Notes under the pieces: generated by a model
Databases searched by the model: none
What the model was told of the DNA's origin: nothing
The model's input: the letters and a program-made list of their open reading frames with translations, nothing else
Assembly: GCA_041659085.1 (NCBI GenBank)
Contig: JBAZYZ010000003.1
Location: 1 to 47,024, forward strand
Source: JBAZYZ01 sp041659085
GTDB taxonomy: Bacteria > Patescibacteriota > Minisyncoccia > Phycocordibacterales > VMEP01
DNA length: 47,024 nt
Reading direction: 5' to 3'
Position numbers and translations under genes: made by a program
Part shown: piece after piece, positions 38,690 through 47,024 of the stretch
Layout of the letters: the number at the start of each line of letters is the position of its first letter
Numbering within the stretch: the first letter of the stretch is position 1

Positions 38690-40360
38690 ATGAAGCCTCC
38701 TGAAAAAAACACTCTATTCCAAAAAACAATCCTGGCTGTTCTTGTCTTATCGATAGTCGCTTCTTCTTCTTTTTTATCTTTACCCCAAAAAGCGGAGGCC
38801 CAAATATCAATAGGGGCAACGGTTCCGGTCTCCGACTGGCTTAACTTCCCTTCAGAAACAGAGACCTCTCTTTTTACCGGACTATCTTCCAGTGTAGACT
38901 ACACCCTTAATCCGCTCGCAATCATGATAGCCAAGGCCGTATTGAGAAAAATGACCGGAAGCATTATCAACTGGATAAATACAGGCTTCGAAGGTCAGCC
39001 GTCATTCTTAACCGACCCAAACGCTTTTTTCAACAACATTGCCAAAGAGCAGACCAACATCTTTATAATTAAACTCGTAGGAGAACAAACCAACAATCCG
39101 TATGCGCTGGATTTGGCATATTCAATCCTGAATCCCAGAGGGAACGGCTTTACCCTATACGACGATATGGCGCGCAACTGCCAGTCTCGCGGCGGAGGAA
39201 ACACCTGTCCTCCGGGCTTAAGCACACCGTACGCGAGAGAAGCCTACGCCAGACAATTCATATACGGCAACGTGTGGGGTCCAAGCGGTTGGAGCAATTG
39301 GTATTCCCTAACCCAGTACGACAAAAACAATATTTACGGGGCATATCTGCAAGCGGAAAGAGAGCTGGCTCAGAGAAAAGCCAAGGCGGCCGGGTTCGCC
39401 CAGCAAGACCTTTCGCAAAGCGGAGGATTCCTCTCATTTAAAAAATGTGTCCACTGGGTTTCATATAACGCAGGGTCTTTGGATGCGGAGGATAATTCAA
39501 ATATAAATACGGGAGACACAATCAAAAATTGTGACAAGTGGGAAACCCAGACACCGGGCAAGGCTGCGGCGGATTACCTGACTGCCTCCATCACAAGCCC
39601 CATCAGACAGGGGGAGCTCGCCAAAACTTTCATGGACTCCGTCGGCGCAATTACGGAAGCCTTCGTCAACCAGGTAACCATGATGGGTGTAAAGTCGTTA
39701 AGTGACGCGGCGGCCGGTGTTGTAAGCGGAGGAGGCAGCTCCAGCAACTACGGCTCCTTCTCCAGTCAGCTTATCTCTCCGACAAATCCGGCCTTTGCAA
39801 ATTCAAGCACCCAATTAACGCAAAACTCGGGCTTAGGGAGTGTGGAGGATTCAATAAAAACCGAAGGGGATTACCGTGCCGCAAAAAACGTGGTCCTGGG
39901 TGTCCTAACAAATGCCGAAATCAGCATTGGAACATTGTCAGCCTGTTATTATAGGGTTATCGCCCTGGACCCGAACTACAAAACACTGGAGCCGGTCGTT
40001 TCCGGACTAACCTTCGCAAGCACCACGGTTAAAGACGTGATTGCCGTCAAAAGAGCCGTTATAAACCAGGAAATTGCTTCCTCCACTCTTATAAGCTCCA
40101 AGCTCGGGGACTTTAAACAAAGATTGTCTTCGGCAAAAGCGGGAACTCCCGCCTTCTCGGCCATCTATGAAGATTTTCTGATATACAGAAATTCTGCCCA
40201 CAGCACTACCGACGTGGCGCGGATAAGGGCAACGGAAGCCACTCAAGCGCAATCGCTTATACAAAACGAGATAACGCCGCGTATTACCGCCTGTGGGGCA
40301 AAAGAAACCGAAATACGAAACCAAATACAACAGCTCCAAAACAACACTAACGCCGGATAA
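38690..40360 (+). CDS. Secreted protein of the VirB-like locus, function unknown
   Basis: A 556-residue protein with a signal peptide (about 1-38, ending KAEA-QI). The mature part has one or two moderately hydrophobic segments (NPLAIMIAKAVLRKMTGSIINWI near 80-102), many aromatic residues and Cys pairs (NCQSRGGGNTC; KKCVHWV; KNCDKW), and a helical C-terminus. It directly precedes the VirB6-like gene and is probably a secreted or envelope part of the same apparatus. No family is recognised. Confidence 0.72.
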   Translation: MKPPEKNTLFQKTILAVLVLSIVASSSFLSLPQKAEAQISIGATVPVSDWLNFPSETETSLFTGLSSSVDYTLNPLAIMIAKAVLRKMTGSIINWINTGFEGQPSFLTDPNAFFNNIAKEQTNIFIIKLVGEQTNNPYALDLAYSILNPRGNGFTLYDDMARNCQSRGGGNTCPPGLSTPYAREAYARQFIYGNVWGPSGWSNWYSLTQYDKNNIYGAYLQAERELAQRKAKAAGFAQQDLSQSGGFLSFKKCVHWVSYNAGSLDAEDNSNINTGDTIKNCDKWETQTPGKAAADYLTASITSPIRQGELAKTFMDSVGAITEAFVNQVTMMGVKSLSDAAAGVVSGGGSSSNYGSFSSQLISPTNPAFANSSTQLTQNSGLGSVEDSIKTEGDYRAAKNVVLGVLTNAEISIGTLSACYYRVIALDPNYKTLEPVVSGLTFASTTVKDVIAVKRAVINQEIASSTLISSKLGDFKQRLSSAKAGTPAFSAIYEDFLIYRNSAHSTTDVARIRATEATQAQSLIQNEITPRITACGAKETEIRNQIQQLQNNTNAG

Positions 40361-40659
40361 TTCTAAAAACTCGCCTTTATAGTCCGACCCCGCCATCGGG
40401 GCAGAGAACGCTGTATGCTCTTAATAAAAGGTACTAAACCGCAGGGCAAGCCCTGCACCCGTTGAGGTATTTACCTTTTGTTTCCGTCGTCGCTCGGACG
40501 TTGTGGAAATTAGCACACTTCCACACGCTCCTCGCTAGCCGGAATAAAACATTTTCTGCAAGTCCGCCGATATAATTTTGGCGCTGTTTTCATCCGCGCC
40601 TAGGACTCAGCGCTAAAATCCACCATGAAGTGGACAACAAATAGTAAACCAAACTGATA
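40361..40659. other. Gene-free stretch rich in hairpins
   Basis: Seen here: CCCCG/CGGGG (40387-40400), GCAGGGC/GCCCTGC (40442-40457) nested in AAAAGGTA/TACCTTTT, GTGGAA/TTCCAC (40505-40526), and TCCAC/GTGGA near the next gene. The nested hairpin may terminate the upstream gene. No coding frame is seen. Confidence 0.5.
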
Positions 40660-42933
40660 ATGTTTGATATAATAAATGAGTACTTGGAAAAACTCGCCAC
40701 AAAAAAATCGGGTCTTTCTTTCTTTGGCGCCGCCGTCGCTATTGTGTTTGTGTTTTCGTTTTTTCTGACAACAACTGCCCACGCTCAAACCAGTCTTTCA
40801 AGTATAACGGACGCGGCCACCTGCGCGCAGAGCGGAGGGGTCTGGGACAGCTATGTCGGGTGCCAGGCGCAAAATAACGTCTCCGGCGCCACGAGTGCGA
40901 CTGCCTGCGCGCAGAGCGGAGGGGTCTGGGATGATTACCTTGGATGCCAGGCTCCGGTACTTTCCGGCCAGACTGCCGGAGGAGACACATCCACTTCAGG
41001 TGGGGAAGCCGCTGCAAAAGCGGCGGCTTCTAAGGCGGCGGCAGAGAAGGCGCTGCAAGACAAGTGCGGCTCCACATTCTTTAGTGTAATCAGCGATCCG
41101 GTTAACTGTCTCCTACCCTATGTCGCAAACTGGGCACTAGGCATGGCAGGCTATCTCTTGTGGATGGCGGGGGTTTTCTTAAACTACTCGGCAGTTTTTA
41201 CACTCAACTTAAGTGAGTTCGCGGCCAAACTCAACATAGATACGACCTGGGCAACGATACGAGACATGATGAATATAGTGTTCATCTTTACCCTGCTTTG
41301 GGTGTCCATCAACACAATTCTCGGACTCGGGAACGATGCAAAAAAACTTCTGGCAAGCATTATTATTTCCGCACTCCTAATAAACTTCAGTTTATTCTTT
41401 ACCAAGGTCGTCATAGACGTGTCGAATGTCGTCGCTCTGCAGTTCTACACCGGCATTACCGGCGGGAAATTTATCGGTCCCAGCGCCTCTATGGACGGCG
41501 GAATTTCTGACCAGTTCATGGCGCGGTTAAAACTCACAAGCATCTATGACGCCGGAAGGAGCGGCGCCTCGGTTGACGGAACGACCGGTGAAATCGCCGC
41601 CCTTACCGCGGGCAATGTGGTCACCAGCGCCATTATGGGCACAATCTTTGTCATAATCACGGCTTTCGTTTTCTTCACGGCGGGACTAATGCTCGCCGCC
41701 AGAAGCGCCATATTAGTCATCCTTATGGTGACCTCGCCCATAGGCTTTATCGGCGGCTTCATACCGAAACTGGCAACTTATACAAAAAAATGGCAGGACG
41801 AACTTGCCAACCAGGCCTTGTTTGCTCCGGTTTTTTTCATGCTTATCTGGATGATTCTGAAAATGACCGAGAGTAAAACAGGCGGAGAAACAGCAGTATC
41901 ATTCGCCGCCGCAATTGCCGGGGGAAAGGCCGATTTCATTTCCGTTATTTTCAATTACGTTGTCTTAATAGCCTTCATCATAGCCGCGCTTAATGTGGCA
42001 AAGGATATGAGCGGCAAGGCCGGCGCGGCTTTCTCCAAGTTTGGCGCAACAGCTATGGGAAGTATCGCGGGGGGGGCGGGAGGATGGGCCCTGAGAAAGA
42101 GCTTGGGTTCGCTCTCTCAGGCGGCGGCGCGAAGCGAGGGTCTGAAAAATTTCTCTGAAAAAGCCGGTCTTGGAGGTTTCGTGGGAAGGATGGCATTAAG
42201 CACCGCGAAGTTCGGACAGAGCACAAGTTTTGACGCGCGGGCGCTGGCAGATACAAAAGTCGGCAAAGCAGCCGGATATATTGCCGGACAGGCCGGCGCC
42301 AATGTTGACTTCGGGAAAGCCGGCGGAGCGGGAGGCAGGAAGGCAACATACGAAAGACAGGTCAAGGAAAAAGAAACCGCGCGCAAAGAAGAAGCTGAGG
42401 CACTCAAGGCTGAAATAATGCCCGAAGACGACAAGGCGACCATTACAACCAAAAAAGCCGCGGAAGCAGCCAGATTGTCCGATTTTGCCGAGAGAGTAAA
42501 GGGCGGGACAATATTTGATAAAGTTAAAATGGTAACATTATCAAAAACCGCAGTAAGAGGAAGCACCAAAGCCGCGGTTGGGGTTGAAAAAGACCTGAAG
42601 AAGCGACAAGATCAGGAGAAAAATCTAAAAAGCCGAGGCGACAGGATAGAAGCCGTGAAGGTTGCGCTGGGGGCGGCTGGTGTTCCGGGCATGACTAAAG
42701 ATTCTATGGACGCGGACGTCATTAACCATTACCAGGCAGAAGTAAAGAAGGTGGAAAAAGACTTGCAGGATAAATTAACCGGCGCCACTGCGGCAACACC
42801 AGACCAGATAGAAAAAGCCGAGAAGCTGGTAAAGCTATATAAAGGCAAGCTTAGCGAATTTGAAGGCGACATGAAGGAACGCGACAGAATAGGCGAGGCT
42901 TTGGGCAAAAAACCCGAAGAAAAGAAACCATAA
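40660..42933 (+). CDS. VirB6/TrbL-like polytopic membrane protein
   Basis: A 757-residue protein with a signal peptide or helix (about 20-42), then two copies of C-A-Q-S-G-G-V-W-D-x-Y-x-G-C (residues 55-68 and 83-96). An Ala-rich spacer leads to six or seven membrane helices (about 155-450), including the conserved SAILVILMVTSPIGFIGGFIP. The C-terminal 290 residues are Gly/Ala-rich and then charged coiled coil. This layout fits VirB6/TrbL-like inner-membrane components of type IV secretion. Its stop overlaps the next ATG (TAATG). The upstream promoter is unclear because a TGATATAAT lies inside the first codons. Confidence 0.75.
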   Translation: MFDIINEYLEKLATKKSGLSFFGAAVAIVFVFSFFLTTTAHAQTSLSSITDAATCAQSGGVWDSYVGCQAQNNVSGATSATACAQSGGVWDDYLGCQAPVLSGQTAGGDTSTSGGEAAAKAAASKAAAEKALQDKCGSTFFSVISDPVNCLLPYVANWALGMAGYLLWMAGVFLNYSAVFTLNLSEFAAKLNIDTTWATIRDMMNIVFIFTLLWVSINTILGLGNDAKKLLASIIISALLINFSLFFTKVVIDVSNVVALQFYTGITGGKFIGPSASMDGGISDQFMARLKLTSIYDAGRSGASVDGTTGEIAALTAGNVVTSAIMGTIFVIITAFVFFTAGLMLAARSAILVILMVTSPIGFIGGFIPKLATYTKKWQDELANQALFAPVFFMLIWMILKMTESKTGGETAVSFAAAIAGGKADFISVIFNYVVLIAFIIAALNVAKDMSGKAGAAFSKFGATAMGSIAGGAGGWALRKSLGSLSQAAARSEGLKNFSEKAGLGGFVGRMALSTAKFGQSTSFDARALADTKVGKAAGYIAGQAGANVDFGKAGGAGGRKATYERQVKEKETARKEEAEALKAEIMPEDDKATITTKKAAEAARLSDFAERVKGGTIFDKVKMVTLSKTAVRGSTKAAVGVEKDLKKRQDQEKNLKSRGDRIEAVKVALGAAGVPGMTKDSMDADVINHYQAEVKKVEKDLQDKLTGATAATPDQIEKAEKLVKLYKGKLSEFEGDMKERDRIGEALGKKPEEKKP

Positions 42934-43997
42934 TGAACTACGTAAGCGGAAAAATCAGCGAGCTTTTCGATAAACTTCCGGAAGAAGTGAAGCACTTTGT
43001 GTATGATCCGGCAACAGACGAAAAGATTAAGTCCATAGGAAATAGATATTCCCTCACTCCCGAAAAAATAGACCTGCTTACAGACGAAACACAATACGTG
43101 ATAATCGGATACAAACCCGCCGAAGACTTGGCCGTCAATTTAAAAGCGCCGACCGGTCTCCCGGACGAAACCGCGCGACGTCTGGCTGAAGAAATAAAAG
43201 AACAGATAATAAAACCGGCAAGAACCCCGTCCAAACCGGCAACGGAAGAACCCGAGGAGGACAAGCGGCCCGGACCGACAGAAAACGAAATTGAAGGGAA
43301 GTTCAGGTCCTTGCCGAAAGACGTCCGCGATGCCATCACGTCTGCGGATGTCGACTTAAAGGTCACGGAACTCGCGGGGAAATACCGGTTGCACATAGAC
43401 AAGGCCGAGGAACTTTCGGATGAAACGGGTCTGGTTATGCTTGGGCTGACAAAGCCTCAAGATTATCTGAAAAATTTAAAACAGCGTTTGGAACTGCCGG
43501 AAGACATGGCGCGCGACTTGGTGACGGATGTGAACGAGCAAATATTTAAACCGATAAGGGAGTCACTCAAACAAATACACGGAATGGAAAGTTCCAGCCC
43601 GCAGCCCATAGCGAAAACTGAGCAGCCTATGGCTAACTACAGGGAAGCCATCACAGATGAGGACATAAAAGTCATGGCTGATAACGGAATGGAAATAATA
43701 ACAGACAATAATAAACAAACAACAAGCGATTGGGTTGTGGGCGGGCAGGAAATACCGCAAAAGCACGAGCTTATCGTAGAACTGGAAGAACCAATCGAGG
43801 TTAAAAAAGGAGAAGTAATGGGCGGACAATTACCCCCGATTGCGCCTGTAAACATCCCGACGACAACACCTATGGCCTCTCCGTCCGAAAAATTAACAGT
43901 ACCGGTAAAAACCCCGCCAACTGAAGCAACATACACACCCTCGTCGGAACCACCAAAGAAACAACCAGACGACCCATATAGAGAGGCTGTGAACTAA
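42933..43997 (+). CDS. Duplicated-domain protein of the VirB-like locus, function unknown
   Basis: A 354-residue cytoplasmic-looking protein. Residues about 12-99 and 124-212 are two copies of one domain: LPEEV/LPKDV at the start, LTDET/LSDET in the middle, LPDETARRL/LPEDMARDL and EQIIKPAR/EQIFKPIR at the end. A Pro-rich linker joins the copies, and a Pro/Thr-rich tail follows (about 220-354). Its ATG overlaps the stop of the VirB6-like gene, indicating translational coupling. No signal peptide or membrane helix. Known VirB families do not match; an adaptor role is a guess. Confidence 0.7.
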   Translation: MNYVSGKISELFDKLPEEVKHFVYDPATDEKIKSIGNRYSLTPEKIDLLTDETQYVIIGYKPAEDLAVNLKAPTGLPDETARRLAEEIKEQIIKPARTPSKPATEEPEEDKRPGPTENEIEGKFRSLPKDVRDAITSADVDLKVTELAGKYRLHIDKAEELSDETGLVMLGLTKPQDYLKNLKQRLELPEDMARDLVTDVNEQIFKPIRESLKQIHGMESSSPQPIAKTEQPMANYREAITDEDIKVMADNGMEIITDNNKQTTSDWVVGGQEIPQKHELIVELEEPIEVKKGEVMGGQLPPIAPVNIPTTTPMASPSEKLTVPVKTPPTEATYTPSSEPPKKQPDDPYREAVN

Positions 43998-44040
43998 CCT
44001 AGAGCCATAAAACGAATTATTGGTTATTGGTTTTTGGCTG

Positions 44041-44046
44041 TATAAT
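44041..44046 (+). promoter_or_regulatory. -10 element of the PrgI-family gene
   Basis: TATAAT 6 nt before the ATG at 44053. Confidence 0.55.
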
Positions 44047-44052
44047 TACGCT

Positions 44053-44463
44053 ATGCGTTTCGGCGTCCCACAATTTATAGAAATAGAGGACAAAATCTTC
44101 GGACCTTTTACCTTTAAGCAATTCATTTATCTGGCAGGCGGGGCCGGCATTTCATTTATGCTCTGGAATTTTATTCCCATCGGGTTTTTTGCCATCATCC
44201 TCATCCTTCCGGTCGCCGCCTTTTCCATTGCCCTGGCTTTCTATAAAGTAAACTCAAAACCGTTCATATATACGGTTGAGGCAGCCGTTAAATACATGCT
44301 GGCTGAAAAACTTTACATATGGAAAAAAGGGGCGGGGAAAATAATCAAAGGGCAAGATAGCGGGGCGGCGCCGGAAATAAGCTATGTTCCCAAGTTGTCC
44401 GACAGCAAACTCAAAGACCTTTCCTGGAGTTTGGATGTCATAGACACCACAAAAAAGAGGTAA
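44053..44463 (+). CDS. PrgI-family protein (type IV secretion, VirB3-like)
   Basis: A 136-residue protein recognised as PrgI-family, which takes the VirB3 position in Gram-positive-type type IV systems. It starts RFGVPQFIEIEDKIFGPFTFKQFIYL, has two membrane helices (about 30-48 and 52-72) and the NSKPFIYTVEAAVKYMLAEKLYIWKK segment after them. The start at 44053 is chosen over an upstream extension because TATAAT lies 6 nt before it and the family begins here. It is followed directly by VirB4-type genes, as in known PrgI loci. Confidence 0.88.
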   Translation: MRFGVPQFIEIEDKIFGPFTFKQFIYLAGGAGISFMLWNFIPIGFFAIILILPVAAFSIALAFYKVNSKPFIYTVEAAVKYMLAEKLYIWKKGAGKIIKGQDSGAAPEISYVPKLSDSKLKDLSWSLDVIDTTKKR

Positions 44464-44491
44464 GATACACAACTTATAACGTAAAACATTG

Positions 44492-44497
44492 TATAAT
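44492..44497 (+). promoter_or_regulatory. -10 element of the VirB4-N-like gene
   Basis: TATAAT 6 nt before the ATG at 44504. Confidence 0.55.
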
Positions 44498-44503
44498 CAG
44501 CAT

Positions 44504-45148
44504 ATGCCGATAGTTTCCAAACCAACCCAGGACTTTGTCCCCATAAAAGAAATCCGAGACGGGATTGTTGTGCTGAAAGACGGTTCAATGCGAATGATTC
44601 TCATGGCCTCGTCGCTCAATATCGCGCTCAAATCCGAAGACGAGCAGTCGGCTCTCCTTTTTCAGTTTCAGAATTTTTTGAACTCGCTGGATTTTTCCAT
44701 CCAGATTTTCATCCAGTCAAGACGGCTTGATATAAGGCCCTACATAGCGCTGCTTGAAGGGCGCATGCACGAACAGCTGGACGATCTGTTAAAAATCCAA
44801 ACCAAAGAATACATGGAGTTCATAAAAAACCTGACTGAGACGACAAACATCATGACCAAAAATTTTTTTATCGTCGTTCCGTACACCGCGTCCGTGCTGG
44901 GAGGAAAAGGCTCGTCTTTCCCCGTTAATTTCGGCGCCAAAAGAAGCGTGGAGGAGAAGAAGCTGGATTCCATGGAAGCCTTCGACGAGAACCGCACCCA
45001 ATTGGACCAGCGCGCCAGCGTGGTCGCGCAAGGCATGAGTCGTCTCGGAATAAGAGTGGTGGAGCTCGGAACGGAAGAGGCCATAGAACTCTTCTACAAA
45101 CTGTTCAATCCGGGCGAAGCGGAAAAACCGATAAGCCTGGCGAAATAA
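44504..45148 (+). CDS. TraC/VirB4 N-terminal-domain-like protein
   Basis: A 214-residue protein resembling the N-terminal, membrane-associated domain of TraC/VirB4-type ATPases (FVPIKEIRDGIVVLKDGSMRMILMASS near 11-37). It has no Walker motifs, so it cannot act as an ATPase itself. It lies between prgI and the VirB4-like ATPase gene (33 bp gap). It may be a detached VirB4 N-terminal module, although the next gene has an N-terminal region of its own. It probably works at the cytoplasmic face of the secretion complex. Confidence 0.75.
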   Translation: MPIVSKPTQDFVPIKEIRDGIVVLKDGSMRMILMASSLNIALKSEDEQSALLFQFQNFLNSLDFSIQIFIQSRRLDIRPYIALLEGRMHEQLDDLLKIQTKEYMEFIKNLTETTNIMTKNFFIVVPYTASVLGGKGSSFPVNFGAKRSVEEKKLDSMEAFDENRTQLDQRASVVAQGMSRLGIRVVELGTEEAIELFYKLFNPGEAEKPISLAK

Positions 45149-45181
45149 AGTCCGCGGAAAAACAAATCATAATTCACAAAC

Positions 45182-47002
45182 ATGTCTATATTAGATTCAA
45201 TAATGGGTAAAAAGAAAAAGGATGATGAATTGGCTCCCATCCTGCCTCAGGAGATATACGAGGCGGCCACTTTGGAGCTCAAAGACGTCATCGCCCCGTC
45301 GGCCCTCAAGATTGAGCCCCGGGCAATCAATCTCGGGGACAAAGTGGCCAGAACTTTTTTCGTCATTTCTTACCCGCGTTTTCTTCCGGATAACTGGTTT
45401 TCCCCGGTCATAAATCTGGACAGGGTTTTTGATATTTCAATATTTATCCACCCCATAGAGACCACGAAGATCTTGCGCCAATTCCAAAAGAAAGTCGCGG
45501 AAGTACAGAGCCAGATACATATGCGCGAAGAAAAGGGGCTGGTGCGGGACCCGATGCTTGATACGGCCTACCAGGATCTTGAGGAGCTCCGCGACAAACT
45601 CCAGCAAGCTCAGGAGCGTATTTTTGACGTGGGGCTTTACATAACAATCTACGGAGATAATCCGTCTGACCTGGACAAGGCGGAGTCGGAAATAAAGTCT
45701 ATTCTTGAATCAAAACTCATATACGTGAAGCCGGCTCTCTTCCAGCAGGAGGCCGGCTTCCAAAGCGTTGCCCCTACCGCGACAGACCTTCTGGGTGTCC
45801 ACTCAAAACTGAACTCGTCACCGTTGTCGAGCTTGTTCCCGTTTGTTTCCTTTGACCTTACTTCTGACAAAGGAATCCTGTACGGAATCAACCGCCATAA
45901 CTCAAGTCTTGTTCTTTTCGACCGATTTTCGCTTGAAAACTATAATTCCATAATATTCGCCAAATCAGGCGCCGGAAAGTCATACACCACTAAGCTCGAG
46001 ATACTACGTACCCTCATGTTTGACACGGATGTCATAGTCATAGACCCGGAGCGCGAATATGAATATATGGCAGAGGCCGCGGGCGGACGCTATTTTAACA
46101 TCTCGCTCACGTCGGAGCATCACATAAATCCTTTTGACCTGCCTATCCCGCGTGAAGACGAGGCTCCGGCTGACGTGTTGCGCTCCAATATCGTAAACCT
46201 GGTCGGGCTTTTCCGTCTGATGCTGGGAGGGCTATCTCCGGAAGAGGACTCTCTTGTTGACCGGGCCATCACCGAGACATACGCCTTGAAAGACATCACC
46301 CCAGATTCAAATTTTGCAAGCATTGAAGCCCCTCTCCTTTCCGATTTTGAGCTGGTTCTGTCCGGAATGGAGGGAAGCGAGCATTTAGTCCAAAAACTTT
46401 CCAAGTTTACCAAAGGGACCTGGGCGGGATTTATCAACAGACCAACTAATGTTGATATCAATAAAAAGTTCGTTGTCTTCTCGGTGCGCGACATGGAAGA
46501 CGAGCTGAAACCGGTTGCTATGTATATAGTCACTCACTACATATGGAACGCGGTCAGAAAAGTGCTGAAGAAACGCCTTCTGGTCGTGGACGAAGCATGG
46601 TGGATGATGAAGTCGGATGACACCGCTTCTTTTCTTTTCTCCATAGCCAAAAGAGGGCGAAAATATTACCTGGGGCTTGCCACCATTACCCAAGACGTCG
46701 GAGACTTCCTGAAATCGCCTTATGGGCTTCCTATCATCACCAACTCCTCCCTTCAGCTTCTGCTCAAGCAATCGCCGTCATCAATAGATGTTGTCCAAAA
46801 AACATTCAATCTGACCGACGAGGAAAAATACCTGCTGCTTGAGTCACAGGTGGGTGAGGGAATATTCTTCGCGGGATTGAAGCATGTGGCCATAAAAGTC
46901 ATAGCATCGTACACTGAAGACCAGATCATAACCTCCGACCCGTCGCAGATCCTGGCGATTAAAAAAGCCAAAGACGAACTGGGAGCAACTAACACGGCAT
47001 AA
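45182..47002 (+). CDS. virB4: VirB4-family ATPase
   Basis: A 606-residue VirB4/TraC-type ATPase, the energy source for assembly and transport in type IV secretion. The N-terminal region (about 1-240) is followed by the ATPase domain with Walker A AKSGAGKSYTTK near 260-271, DVIVIDPEREYEYM, SPEEDSLVDRAI, Walker B LLVVDEAWWMM near 475 and TQDVGDF. It lacks a relaxase or coupling-protein neighbour in this window. No SD precedes the ATG. Confidence 0.93.
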   Translation: MSILDSIMGKKKKDDELAPILPQEIYEAATLELKDVIAPSALKIEPRAINLGDKVARTFFVISYPRFLPDNWFSPVINLDRVFDISIFIHPIETTKILRQFQKKVAEVQSQIHMREEKGLVRDPMLDTAYQDLEELRDKLQQAQERIFDVGLYITIYGDNPSDLDKAESEIKSILESKLIYVKPALFQQEAGFQSVAPTATDLLGVHSKLNSSPLSSLFPFVSFDLTSDKGILYGINRHNSSLVLFDRFSLENYNSIIFAKSGAGKSYTTKLEILRTLMFDTDVIVIDPEREYEYMAEAAGGRYFNISLTSEHHINPFDLPIPREDEAPADVLRSNIVNLVGLFRLMLGGLSPEEDSLVDRAITETYALKDITPDSNFASIEAPLLSDFELVLSGMEGSEHLVQKLSKFTKGTWAGFINRPTNVDINKKFVVFSVRDMEDELKPVAMYIVTHYIWNAVRKVLKKRLLVVDEAWWMMKSDDTASFLFSIAKRGRKYYLGLATITQDVGDFLKSPYGLPIITNSSLQLLLKQSPSSIDVVQKTFNLTDEEKYLLLESQVGEGIFFAGLKHVAIKVIASYTEDQIITSDPSQILAIKKAKDELGATNTA

Positions 47003-47010
47003 ATTAATCT

Positions 47011-47024
47011 ATGGATCCCGTAGT
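47011..47024 (+). CDS. Start of a further gene, cut by the window edge
   Basis: ATG at 47011 follows the virB4 stop by 8 bp and opens a frame beginning MDPV. Only four full codons are visible. The close spacing suggests that the VirB-like operon continues. Confidence 0.45.

Noticed and set aside
1..47024. CRISPR arrays, insertion sequences or prophage
   Set aside because: No regularly spaced repeats, transposase or phage structural genes are seen; the tyrosine recombinase matches XerC/D in size and context.

Overview
The window looks like chromosomal DNA of a Patescibacteria/CPR bacterium, probably a Parcubacteria-type lineage. This is inferred from gene content and architecture, not from a marker tree. 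Support comes from small compact genes, a 4-Cys bL28, an RNase H with a C-terminal viroplasmin-like tail, a trigger factor without its PPIase domain, a comEC gene split in two, a chromosomal VirB6/PrgI/VirB4-like locus, tRNA genes without encoded CCA, and almost no biosynthetic genes. TGA is used as stop (tig and the MFS gene), so the code is 11, not the Gracilibacteria code 25.

Layout. 0-8.5 kb is mostly minus strand: split ComEC, RNase H, RecJ, Pgk and TpiA, with rpmB at the left edge and a HIT protein on the plus strand. 8.6-17.6 kb is mostly plus: nusA, ppa, a candidate structured RNA, a secreted coiled-coil protein, a small membrane protein, tig, clpP, rny and HU, with rsmE and one small gene on the minus strand. 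17.6-20.4 kb holds four minus-strand tRNA genes (Gly-UCC, Pro-UGG, Gly-GCC, Arg-UCG), a trypsin-like protease, yraN and a perfect parS centromere site. Degenerate parS-like sites continue through the CCA-adding enzyme gene to about 21.7 kb. 22-27 kb carries an UMF1-like MFS transporter, exonuclease III, three small orphan genes with strong Shine-Dalgarno (SD) motifs, a XerC/D-type recombinase and two more orphans. 27-36.7 kb carries rpsO, a NYN RNase, a Pro-rich membrane protein, a DksA-type zinc finger, comM, a LysM/M23 peptidase, a UvrD/PcrA helicase and a peptidoglycan-binding protein. From 36.8 kb to the right edge come rsmA and then a type IV secretion-like locus: Ca-binding-type lipoprotein-like protein, secreted protein, VirB6-like protein, duplicated-domain protein, PrgI, VirB4-N-like protein, VirB4 ATPase, and the start of a further gene.

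How it works together. Housekeeping transcription units typically have a TATAAT-like hexamer 6-9 nt before the start codon and no SD, which suggests leaderless mRNAs. Canonical SD motifs occur mainly on small unknown genes and rny. ComEC, ComM, RecJ, PcrA and the VirB-like locus could together serve DNA uptake and processing. The cca gene fits tRNAs lacking CCA. The most notable signals are the parS cluster inside coding DNA, an identical C-terminal peptide (VGEIRKRHWVK) on two adjacent unrelated proteins, the leaderless promoter grammar, a 13-unit hendecad coiled coil, tRNA-Gly-derived inverted repeats, and the VirB-like locus with two apparently lineage-specific components.
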